Positions 48,192 through 59,582 of a stretch of 64,000 bases of DNA are shown in pieces. The DNA lies in assembly GCA_000727475.1 (NCBI GenBank), contig KL647302.1, forward strand, positions 1,869,234 through 1,933,233, given 5' to 3'. Under the pieces are notes generated by a model. That model did not search any database, was not told the DNA's origin, and saw nothing but the letters and a program-made list of their open reading frames with translations. A program made the position numbers and the translations under genes. How positions within the stretch are numbered: the first letter of the stretch is position 1; every line of letters starts with the position of its first letter. The stretch comes from Sarcocystis neurona. Lineage: Eukaryota; Apicomplexa; Conoidasida; Eucoccidiorida; Sarcocystidae.

Positions 48192-51100
48192 TCATGAGGC
48201 TGTGAGTGTAAAGTCGGGAAGGCCTTCTTTCATATCAAATTTGTATTTGATCGTTCCAAGTGTAACGTCTCCAGTAAGACCTTCATCTTTCCACTGCATC
48301 CGCATGCCAACGTCCCTCATTTGGATTTGCGTATCTCCTTCAGCATACCCTGCGTCCTCACCTCTACGCATATGCGCTGTCAGAAAAGGTTCCTCATTTT
48401 TGCTTCCCACCAGGGCGTCAGCAGAAATCGTTGAACTGTTCGCATCCCGTGAGTCACTGTTCCACGATACCACCCAATCCATGAAGTCCCCTGTAGAGAA
48501 AGAGGCGCGTGCGAGAGACGTCACGTCGGAAATAGTACCACACACAGCGCACAATACTGGTGTGAAGTGAAGTAATTCTGCACGGAGCCAGCGCCAGAGA
48601 CGGTATGAAAGGGTACTGGCCGATAGGGAAGAGACACGGGCCGTGAGCGCAGAAAGGTATTCCGCTGCTTCTGTTTTCGGGGTAGCTGGTGCTTCTCTCG
48701 AGTTACAGCTGAAGCCGTTACTGTCACAGAACCCTCGGCGGGATGCAAAGGAGAATCGGAGGGAAGGCTGCATATCAGTTTGTCTGAAAATAGAATGCGA
48801 ACTGCGGTTAAGATGTACGTTAGAGCGCGCGGTGAAATCCAACGCCTTCTGCGGAAGCTTTTAGAGCGTTCCACTGTGAAGCACCACATCAGTGTAGGCC
48901 TTTGTTCCACGCGAAGACGCAGTTCTACCACGTAATTTTGCCTGTGTTGTCTACAAAGTGTCTGCGACAGAAGTCGTCAATATACAGACAAATACATTTC
49001 AGGGTTGCGTATGGCCGTGCATATGTCAAAGCATCCGCACTACTTTTGTCTGCACTTCTCAGCTGCCTGAGCGTATGTATGAAGCTGATGCTGGTCAGGT
49101 AGGTGCAAACTATGGCTCACGATACGATCTACCTGCTACAGTGTATCTGTCAAACTTTCTCTGTCGACGAGCACCCCCCAATTAATAATGTACAATGGCT
49201 TAGCACTTGTTTATATCTTGCACGAAATGGCCGTCGATTACGAATGTTTATACGTTGCTTGTCTGTGTTCGCCTCCCCACAGAAACCCCAAGTTGCTGAA
49301 ACTCCAAGTCGCATTGCACTGGATGAAAATGGGACAAATTAACTCGCTGGTGGAGGACACCTTTCACCTCGCGTCCTTGTACGTTTTGTTGCAGACACAC
49401 GAAGAAGACAAAGACGTGTTTTCTTCTTTGTCAGTACATGAAAACAAGAACCTTACCTTTGTTCGCGTAGGCATGCACGCCGAGTAAACCACATGCAGAT
49501 TCGATTTGTTCAAGGTAAAGAAAACCATCTCCACTTCCGGTCTCTCGAACACCATTCTTCATATCTCAGAACACATGGATATCGAAGTGTTCGCAACTGT
49601 TCATCACTCCTATGTACTGACCTCTAAAAGCAGTTCTTCTCTCGTCAAAGTCCCGCAAGACAGCAATCTTTGTTTCGTCTGTTCCGAGACCAACACGGTA
49701 GCTGGTGTCGGTTGGGTCCGCAGCAATATCCACGGAGTAGTTCTGAGCTCTCACGACGATATTGGATGGCGTGGCATTGTAAGTGTCATTATAGAACTGG
49801 TGCCTAACCCCAACCTCGACGTCGCCAACATTGATCTCGTTACCGTAAAAACGGGAAGACAAATCATGAAACGCCTTTCCGCCACCGTTGCTGCTTGTTA
49901 CCTCCATCAAGTGACTGGATGGGGTCATCGTAGCCTTGAGCCACATAGTTGGGACACAACGACGCATAGACGTACAAACAGATTTCAACTCCGTTGCCAC
50001 TCGGATACTGAATGGCTTCTACGCATGTAGGCATCCACGCACACATTTGTAAATACGTATATATGCGTGCACATTCATGCAGTTACACTTGTACGTACAC
50101 GCGTTCTGCTACATTACTGCGGCTGAACGACGGCGGTGAGGATTGCTATTGTTGTGCAGATTCTTGCCTTCATGTCTGCGGGAATTTAAAACACGCACTC
50201 AGTCTTCCTAAGTGCGTTCAGCATTTTGACGCCAGTGATACTCGCATCGGCAGAGCTACGCCTGTGTTCGCACAGCCTGTGGAATTTTTCAGGTTGTTCA
50301 CAACAAATCCGAAGACTCCGGGCACCCTGCGCAAGCGCTGGTCGTCGTCTTCCTGGTGGTACGATATATCAACTGTTAGAAATCTGCGCGACTCAACCGC
50401 TTCGTTTTGTCTGTCGCAGACAACGTGTGACGTGCTACGTGTACAAACACAGCTTGACCCTTATATGTGGTTAACGATCCCAATAAGTCTTCCTGTGTCT
50501 GCTACACTGTGGTGTCAACGAATCAACTTTCTTCAAATCCGCCCAGTGTCTAACTTTCGACGCATTTGTGAGAAAATTGTAAACCGTCTCAAAACTGTTC
50601 CTGCTTACGTTGCCGCCGATTCGTTCGAGCGGCCAGGCTTCCGTGGGGTCTACACCCGTTGAATATACTATTTGAGTGCCATTCCACCCGAACACGTATG
50701 TATTTCGTTGCCAGGAGGGGCCATAACCAATTTCTACAAGAGTGTCATTTCCATCCTTTCCCGTTTTGAATCGCAGAGGTCTTGCTGCTGGTCCCGCTGC
50801 AGCTCCAAATGCACGCCAGGCAGCCGCTTTTGTCATATCATGCAAAGCCCCAAGCAGATCCACCTTCCAGAACGGCAACACTGCCTGCACGCAGTAGAAG
50901 TACAGGAAGAAACAAAGGGTGGGAATGCGTACGACGGCGTTTTCTGCTCTGTGTAGAAGGCGACTTTTGTAGAAGCCGTCGACAAAACATTAGGGCTGAC
51001 ACCCAAAAATCTATTCGTCGTGAACAGCAGCGGAGCAGCTCGTGGGACGCAAGCGGGAGTGACGTCGGTTGACAAGAAGGAGATATCAGAGGTAACTAAA

Positions 51101-53111
51101 CTTTAGAGTTCAACCTGACAAGCAACGCCACCTACGCCTCCTGGGTTACTGAGAGAAGACGGAACTGCATCAGGGCAACGCAGCGTCGTGGTGACAGTCT
51201 CTCAGCTGGTACAGCAGCTCGGATTTATTTATGATTTGATCCGCCTGTCGCATCTTTTTTCCCGGACAGAGTATGTACGGAATTCCTCTAAAGTATTTTT
51301 AACTTCGAAAGGATTTTAATAGGTTGCAGCCGCGACGCAGGCCCGGGAAGAACAGGAGCAATTGATGGGTGCACAATGCTTCACCTGGGCCTTTAGATGC
51401 ACACTTGCACAGGTAAGGACAATATCAGGCAGTGTGTTCGCAATGAAGTACGAGCCCTGGTCAGTATGCGCACCTTCATCTTAGCGTTTTGGGTTAATTC
51501 ATTTGTCAACGTCCGACAAGCCTACGCTCGTACGCGGCCCTTGCTTGTACACACATACACGAGAAGGTGTGTACACAGCCGTGAAAGTACGCAGCTACTT
51601 GCATGTGAACGTAAAAAGTACCTGTAGACAACTGTGGTCCATTTGGTACAAGTATAACTGCACATGAGCCTTTGTGTGCGGTGCAGCCAAGGCACGTCCA
51701 CGTCTACAGATGCACGAGGAGATGTAGGCATATTTACACCGCCGTACTTCCCTGGACCGGAAACGCCTACATACTGGTGTCTCTCATGATCGCCGAAGAT
51801 CGGATGTAAATACCAGTCGATTTTACGGCTGCCATACATATGTCGTCCTGGATTTTGCTATTGCCGGGGACCTACGCATGACCTAAGGAAGGATTTTTAT
51901 GTGCAGGCATTTCCATAGTGTGTTGCAGTCGACAAGAAACACTCAGTAGAGGACAGCGGAATAAGCTAAAGTAAGATAAAAGGCCATGATAAAAGCCGTT
52001 TGACCGTTAATAAGCCGTTACAATCAACTGTCAGACAGCCACTTTCACATACTTGAATAACTGTGCGCGCGTTTTTTCGCTGGTAAACCCGAAAGCCACT
52101 GGCCGAGAATGCCGTGGCGTTATTGTATAGCAGCTCAGCGCGTTTCCAGGACTCCTCGATAAGTTTCCATGCATTTTCCAGGACCAGTTCTACAGAACGC
52201 TCCTTAACGAGAAACTCCGACAGCTCACTCACCGCCTGCAGCTTCAAATCCTCCTCCGTAGCGAAGGACACCGAGCGCCCACTCCTGCTGGCTGGATCTT
52301 TCTCTCTGGCCCCGGGCATGAATACCTCTTCGTATCTGCTTCCCGTCTCATTCTTGTTACTCGCTGGTTTGTGAGAGCGAATGTTTTCTTCAGGGAGAGG
52401 TCTTTCAGCTCTGCTCAGTAGGCGGGGTCTCTGCTGCTTTTGGCGGTGTCGTTCAGGACTTGACTCCTGTTGGCGTTGCTGCCTTATCTGCTGCTGGTAT
52501 GAGTGCACCATCTGCTGATTCTGTTGATGTTGCTGCTGCTCCTCTTCATGCTCAACACTCCGTAAATGTCGTTCTTTACGGTCGACCTTTCTAGAAAGGC
52601 TTCCAGAGGTGCATAGAGAGTTTATATTTTCTGCCAGTGGCCTCCATGGCTCTGACTGAAAATGGTTACAACATTCGACCTTGCTCTTCGTAGAAGATCC
52701 AGGGTCGTCTCTACGTCGAACAGAACTCACTGTGCGAGCGAAACGTGTAGTCGTATTTGGGTCAGTCGGAAAAGTCTCGTCGTGCGTAAGTTTGTCAGTT
52801 CGGCTGTCTTCCTTGTCGACAAAATTGTCGAGAATGTGGACAACAGTATCTCTTCTACTCTCCCCTGATATTATCGTCTTGTCGTTTGCTGCGAACGAAT
52901 TCAAGGTTCGAAACAGCCGCGCATAGGCCGAGTGGTCTCCAGTCAACAGCTGGTTAATTTGTTGACGTCGTTCGACTTGGTCTACAGCCTCTGCGTCCGC
53001 GCAGAAACCGGGATCATTGTGCGGGTAATGTATCTTCAAAGGCACGAGGAAACATACGGCCCAGAGGATTTTAATTGGCACAGAAATGATGTTGCCCGGG
53101 CTACCTTGCAT
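48192..53111 (-). CDS. uncharacterised multi-exon secreted protein rich in N-glycosylation sequons
   Basis: Not recognised. A phase-consistent model is 53111-52053, 50884-50528, 49835-49622, 48490-48192, giving about 642 residues. Exon 1 starts at an ATG with a signal-peptide or anchor-like segment (IKILWAVCFLVPLKI), followed by a charged, Gln-rich middle (EEEQQQHQQNQQ and RQQRQQES stretches). The later exons read like beta-rich extracellular sequence, with TYVFGWNGTQIVYSTGV, NATPSNIVVRAQNYSVDI and TLGTIKYKF, and hold at least eight N-x-S/T sequons. The acceptor before 48490 (CTCTTTCTCTACAG) and the donor after 49622 (GTCAGT) are good. The donor after 50528 and acceptor before 49835 are weak, so exons 2 and 3 may end or start elsewhere. 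An open minus frame at 51839-51522 did not fit in phase. The hydrophobic N-terminus could also begin at an in-frame position further upstream. Confidence 0.52.
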
Positions 53112-55352
53112 ACTTCCGTCTCTTCCTCTGCTGGGTGAAGATAGAACGGTTGAGAAACAACAGCGTAGTGACGCGGGAATCGCGGAAACCAAGCCCCACT
53201 CAGCCGACAGTATGTGCCACAGAAGCGCTCGTAGTGGACAAGCCGCACTGATACAGATAATCGCAAGGTTGTCCGCAAGCAATAAATTCGAGGGATGGTA
53301 CTGCAGATGATCTGTATAAGGAACTATAAGGAAGAGATACGAAATTGTGTCGTTCTAGTATCTACGCAACCTCAAAGTTGCGATCAGAGTGAAAAAAAGA
53401 CGGATGTGAACCCGCTTGTATGCTTTCCCACATCAAAAGAGTATACATGCTCTCTGTCTGAGCAATTCGTCCGGCCTGTTTCAGTGTGCTGTTTACCAGA
53501 AAAAACAGAGAAATGCGAGCAAGCTCATTGTAGAGGCACTGAAAGAGATAGTGTATTTCGTCAGATAAGGGTTGTGCTTAGACTGAGAAATCATCCAACT
53601 GGAGCTCTGTCCAGATGGCATACGTAGACGAGCAGGTTCTCACTGGTACTTTTGAAAGACATCAGAGCTACACCTGTCAGCGCGAAAACTGCGAGACTGC
53701 TTTTGTCTCTACAGCGTACGAACGGAAATCTTGCCTCGTATTGCTAGAAGAATCGTAAAAACTTGGGAATAAGAGAGCCAAGTGAAAAGAACTTTACAGG
53801 ACAACGCGCAAAGAAATCACTTCGCAGGCGTGCTCGAAACAATGGAGTTGCTACTCTTTCCGACGGGCGAATACAAAAGTATGAGTACTCCGGAGCCGAC
53901 CCACAAGCTTATGCGTGGTTGATCTGCACACGTTTGTTTTCACTCTTGCATTCACGTTTGCATACGAATCCACACTCAGCAGAGCGGACGACGCTTTGTA
54001 ACGCCGTACACACGTATGCACGAGAACGCAATAGAGTCTCATTCCAGATGAACCTGTGTCTTTTTTACACCCACACGCTTGTATATACGTGCATGTATAT
54101 TTACACACTATACATACATACATGGATACATAGAGACATTTATACGTACATGCAAACGTACACACATACATGCAAATACACTGACGGATTTGCTTGCACA
54201 AGGGGCGTAAATAAATTTCTTGACTTAGAGCGCAAACATGCGTAGGAGCGTACATGCACGTATATCTTGGTTCAGAATGAAATGGGACGCTGAGTCCGAG
54301 GTGGAGTCTCTGAATTATCGGTGCACGGACACGACCGCTTGTATGCAGGCATGTAAAGCTGGCAACATGCAACTACGTACACGCACTCGCCCATAGCAAG
54401 CGAATTCCAAATATAACTTGCAATCTCAGAGAGGCTTTGTTCGTTGGTTTTACTACGCATCCACATGCTGCCTCTTTTCTCTCCTATGCTACATCTCAGA
54501 AAGAGTCCAGACGTCGGTGCACGCGCACGCGTATGCCGACATACGGGGAGGAGGGCAGATAGTTATTAGCGTACGTAGTCGTAAAGGGTGCTAATTTCAG
54601 TGTATTTAAAATCGAAACTCCAACAAACATCTTCGGTCGTCCCAAACAGCACAGTCGTGAGGACAAGGTTGCTCAGAGAGCAGCTTTGTAGTCTGCAGCT
54701 GGGCAACGCATACACACTTAGCGCTGCCACACAAAGAAAAATGTATTTATACTGTTGTACAGAAATTCTTTTGTGGCACGCAAGGCTTTGGAAGCGGGCG
54801 AAGGCTCGCGTCTAGAGGGATCGTACCACTCTCATGCTTTACCAGGGCATCTGTACACGTCTCCTACGTTACCTGCTAAGGCGTAGCCAAATGCAAATAT
54901 CTGGATATTTGCCTGTCCCACCGTGTCTGTATCTGCGCACTCCGTCCCTCTTTTTTTATCTCTTCGTCTACCACTCTGTGTACACACTAGCAGAACGGTT
55001 TTTTAGAACTGTAGTCTGGAGTGCAGCTGCCTCCGTGTTCGCCTGGGGGACCAAGGACCTGTGGTTGCCTGATTCAAACTGCGCGTGTTTTTACAAGTAT
55101 TCTCAAGCGCTGTGATATAGAAGCTGTCTTGACTCTATCTTCGTTTATGTTGTCGTCTTCGCTGTCCGCCATCAGGCACCAGAAGAACGTCCGCTTGCGT
55201 GGCACACTGGCCTGGTGGTTCAGCGTGAACACTTGTTCTTTCTTACGTGCTCTTGATGTCTAGTATACATACTTCCGGAAGCAATTTAATTCTCATTGCC
55301 ACCGGTTATTTGCTCGTCTTTCCCACGTAAAGGTTCTTGCGTGCGGGTGTGG
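53112..55352. other. spacer upstream of the secreted glycoprotein-like gene
   Basis: About 2.2 kb containing the presumed promoter of the minus-strand gene starting at 53111. A 160-codon plus-strand frame (53763-54245) ends in microsatellite-derived Tyr/Thr/His sequence. It overlaps a 173-codon minus frame and neither has a family match. TA/CA-rich tracts run from about 54.07 to 54.18 kb. Confidence 0.4.
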
Positions 55353-55658
55353 CTAATTGTCCTGTGAGTCATTTATCTGCAGTGCTTCCCACTGTAATGG
55401 TGCCTCCAGTACAAGTTCAGCTTTGCTCCATAGCTGAAACACGTTTTCGGTCATGATGTCCAGGCAGATAAATCCCTTGCACCCTGCATAGGGACACTGA
55501 AAAAAATCCCATGGGATGCAGTCTAAACGTGAGTACTAAAAGAGTACCGGAATTTCACAAGAGTCACATGTGCGTATGTAGATGGCTTCTAGTGGGCGGG
55601 TGATGGTACACAGATACGCTACCAGAGCAAGAAGGATTACTCGGTACACTGCCATCAT
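55353..55658 (-). CDS. candidate two-exon small cysteine-rich secreted protein
   Basis: Exon 55658-55548 starts MMAVYRVILLALVAYLC, a good signal peptide, with likely cleavage near PLEA, then a CDSC pair. A 51-bp GT-AG intron (55497-55547) ending TTTTTTTCAG leads in phase 0 to exon 55496-55353, which begins CPYAGCKGFICLDIM and ends with TAG. The product would be 84 residues with six cysteines, five of them within about 20 residues after the signal peptide. The intron is very short and the donor GTACTC is weak. Unspliced, the frame ends four codons after the donor. The family is not recognised; it could equally be the end of a longer membrane protein. Confidence 0.32.
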
Positions 55659-58600
55659 CGTCAGCTGAAGATTTGGTGGAATCTGTCTGTAGTCGGTGTA
55701 CTTTGAAAAGAACACCAAGACATGTACGGCGCCGAGAAAGCGAAGGAACGCTGACCAAGATGTGAAGACATGGAAGCAGAATGTGTGCGGGGTTTGCCAT
55801 TTGAGCTGCGTGTGGAATCATGCCAGCCAGGAATGTATAACGTGAACACTATTTTGGAGTCATGAGGCCTACTTGTGGCACACAGGTGAGGATACTGCAG
55901 TGAAGCTTTGGCACAGCTCCGTTACCGCGAAGCACTGTCTCTGCAGGGAATCAATGATCAAACAAAAAGTTGGATGCTTCACACTTCCGTCCCGCACTTG
56001 CACCGCTCTGCGGACGCAGATGTGTACATATGTGGTGTATTGATCCGAGTGTATTTTGTATGTAAAATACAGTTATGTATGACCATCCCCACGTGATAGT
56101 ACATCAGAAATTTGGGTGTCACAGCACACGTACGCGTAAGTAGCGGAACACGGGCACAAGTCGTATCAGCCACAGACCTGTGGTATTAGAAAGTATCGCT
56201 ATCTACACACGTGAACATCTATGGACCCTCACCAGAACAGCAACGCGAGAATACGCCAGAATGGCAGTCGCCGCCGATTACGTGACTTTCACCTTTTTGC
56301 GTTGCAGACACTGAACCACTTATATTGGAGGAGGACAGACGAACAGTACGATTTCCAGATAGGCATCCAGCTGCGTTCCTCCGTATCTAGGAAGTCCTAT
56401 TCATGTAGGCCCGTTAGGCTACAACGAGTGATATGAAACTTGCCCGAACTGCGAGTAAGCTGCACCGCTGTCTTTTTAGCCGCTCCACGTAGAACGCGGG
56501 CTGATACAGAAAAAGTAGCAGTTCTACTTTAGGGTACAGGTACCAGTAAACAGCTTCTTCTCGCTTTCATGGACGCGGTGGCTTTTCACTGCAAGCATAC
56601 GAAGCAAGCATGTGTTTACGTTGTGAAGGAGAATGAAAAATACTCTCGGCGCTGAAGATTGGGTCGGATTGATAAGCAGTTTCGACCTCTGGTATGAAGG
56701 CTTGCTTAGTGTCTGACATGTGAAGGTCGCGCCTCTCTGTTAGCGTTTGACGAGCTGAATGTGGTCCTTGCATATGCTGAGGCTGACTTAAATTGCAAGT
56801 TGGCTCCCATTCGGAATTCCAGTGACGACACGTCGTTTAAGTGTAAGCCGCTCTGAATTTATGGTTGTTGCACAAGTTTTGGGTTTGTCCTCGTCGGGAA
56901 TTTCTGACTATCTTCGACACTGCCTCCTCCAGTACCGCTGCTCGTATGGCCGATATCTGACTCTTGGCGTGCATCGTCTATCAGCCCGCATGTAGTATAC
57001 GGGTGGAAGTAGAAGACAAATGCGGATTTCCACGGGTAGACAGCTGCCTTCAACGGACGTGTATACAAACACGTCTGGATGGAGGAAGTTCCTGTATATC
57101 ACCTATAGGGTCCACATCTGTGTACACGTGCTATACGTAGAAACGGCGATAAAGTTTTTCAGTCAGATCGACAGAGTGGGTCACGTAGGGGTTGATGACG
57201 TATGAGACGCAAGGGTGACACTTCAACCTTCTTGCGTTTTGACCTTCTCCGACTGTCCACAATGCAGCTTCATCGGCTACTTGCCTGGTAACAAGATATC
57301 TTGCGCAGCACAACATATGCTCTTTGGCCGCACTTGTATACTATGAAGGCACAGACGGGAAGGACGACACATTCGATTCATACAAAGTGCGTGTATGCGA
57401 CTGTATCTCTCTCTTCCGTTCAGGTGCTCTGTACACGCTGAGTGTACATTGCACTCACTCGAATGCGCTATCCATCGGTGCGGATATGTAGTTGCTGATT
57501 TCTGATATCTAGCTAATTATTTTTGTGCGCGGTCTGCAAGCACTCGCCTCTATGAAAATTGCACTCGTATAGGTATACAGAGTAAGTCTAGAATCAGGCG
57601 CTTTTGAGAAAGCACTGCAGATATCTTGCAAGTACATTGGCACAGGCGTAAGCTCGTAGTCTTGGAGGGGTCGCAAACGTCGAGTGCATGCCCATGTTTT
57701 TTTCCGTATACTAGAACAAGTTTGTTACCTGCCGAACACTTTCACAAGCACGCAGTTGTACTTACGTATGAGCTTTTCATATGTCTACGTTGTTCTATTG
57801 TTGTGTTTGAATTTTTTGCCTGTCAGTCCAGTTTCTAAGAGATGCGTCAATCGTAATGTGCCCACCGTCCTACATTCTCTGGCTTCCACACTCCCGTGCA
57901 TGCCGTTCGCTGGCTGTGGTTGCTTCCAGCGTCACAGTTCCGACTTCACCGCATGCACTGCATCCTCGTGTAGCTCAGGCCTTCCTTACCGTCTAAAATA
58001 CAAATTCTCGTATTTTGTTGTAAATCTTCCTCGCTCCTTCTTTTCTTTTAAGACCGTACAACACCCCACAGCAGGAGCAACAGCATATGGCGGAGCTCTC
58101 GTACAAGGGCCCGCGAGTACTCACGAATGTATCACTTCCTCTTCTTTGTACGCAGGTAGATACATATCATGCATGCATGTACGTGTCTGCATCCGTACCT
58201 GGAGCACATCTACGTCTGACCCAGGGTGTGATAGGGTTACAGGCGTGCTTTTTACCAGATCGTCGTCCCTTGCGAGCACGCATATTCGAGCGTGGAACGT
58301 CTGACGTTGTGAGCACTATAAAGAAGGCCTCGCTCGTGCAGCTGCTGGTCCGACTGGAAGTTGGGTGCTTCTTCGGTGACAAATTGATAGCAACGGTGAT
58401 ACGAACCCGCTGTGTCAGATGCGGGTATATCCGGGGACCGTGCAAACATCTTTGTTCTTCCCGTTCTTCCTTTCTTCCCCTAGCTACGCTATTCGGCGGG
58501 TTGCCATCTTCTTTAACCTCACAGCAACCCACTGCCCGCAGCGCTCCACTTCACTTCACACATACGTATCGACACACGCATCCGTGCGTACTTATATTCC

Positions 58601-59582
58601 TGTGCGCATGCATGCATACGTAGGTACATAAGTAGGTGTATACGTATACTCGAGCTTTTAAATTTATTCCATGCATGGGTAAATACGTGTCTTTTTGTAA
58701 ACGTGCGTTCCGACTTTCTAATACTTCCGTCACCGTCCGTTTTGGTATTGCGCCCGAGCGCACTCTTCCTCTTTATTTTGTTGTATTTACTCCGAACCTC
58801 TTCCCTCTGCATGGGTACACTCGCGGGGATGCTACGTTTTATAGCGTGTGTACTGACACGCCTATCCGCACGTAGGGTTCTCGGCTCCCTTTGTGGTGTT
58901 CCAGGTTTGCTCTGACTGCGCATTTCTCTGCTCTCCGTGTGTCTCTTACTTTCATCCCGTCTCCTCCTCTCTTCTTGCAGTTTTGCTCGGTTGCTCGTGG
59001 CTTTTCTTCCTTTTCCCGTTCTCCCCTCGTTTATTCGTTTGTGTCCCTCTTTCCTGTTCTGACCCTCTTTATTCTCGCTTTTGTCTTCCCTCCGCTTTCC
59101 TGTCTTCAGTGAATCTCTGTCCAGTGGAGCTCCAGGTGCCCCCATCTTACACCTGTATGCGGGTGCTATCGGCCAGTGATTCACACACAGATTTACGTAT
59201 ATATATATATATATATATTCAGTGGCTATCGTTAGCCTTGTCGTCGGCCCACAGATTACTCGGACAACGGGTGGGCGGAATCAATTTTTTTTCAGTCCTC
59301 ATGATGAACGTCGTACTCAACAAAAATACGTAGCAGTAGGGCAAAGTAGCAAACGGTAGACGTCCAGGTCGACACCGTTGAACTTAACCTGTCTTCACGC
59401 GTGTGTGCGTACATATATTTATATATATATACATATACATACATTTATTATATCGCTCTCTAGGTAGATACACCAATTCATATGTAGTCCGCCTTCTTCC
59501 TTACAATATCGCCGTGCCCTTCTCCGTCCCCGTTACTCGTTCTAAGTCCCCGTTTTATCCGTCCTTGTCGACTCTTTGCGGT
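55659..59582. other. spacer upstream of RPF2, with CT-rich leader
   Basis: About 3.9 kb without a confident gene. Open frames on both strands between 57.6 and 58.6 kb have no family match. From about 58.73 to 59.12 kb the plus strand is CT-rich, ending with CTTGCAG- and CTTCAG-type acceptor-like sites, which suggests a 5' leader (perhaps with an untranslated intron) of RPF2. The 221-codon Arg/Lys/Glu-rich minus frame at 59184-58519 is the shadow of this tract. Confidence 0.5.
59197..59218. repeat. (TA)n microsatellite upstream of RPF2
   Basis: About eleven TA units following ATTTACG; a second TATATACATA tract lies at about 59413-59440. Both precede the RPF2 start at 59583. Confidence 0.9.

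Noticed and set aside
49903..50024. Minus-strand candidate exon containing YPSGNGVEICLYVYASL before a GTAACA donor
   Set aside because: It looks coding and has a donor, but its exit phase does not match any acceptor of the following exon; left out of the model pending transcript data.
51522..51839. Minus-strand frame starting MYGSRKIDWYLHPIFG as an exon of the secreted glycoprotein-like gene
   Set aside because: It has a plausible acceptor and donor, but its entry phase (2) and exit phase (2) fit neither the exon ending at 52053 nor the exon starting at 50884, whereas those two join directly in phase 0.
58519..59184. 221-codon Arg/Lys/Glu-rich minus-strand frame upstream of RPF2
   Set aside because: Produced by the purine complement of a CT-rich leader; composition follows strand bias and no motif is present. 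Similar frames at 18019-18222 and 26563-27055 were rejected for the same reason.
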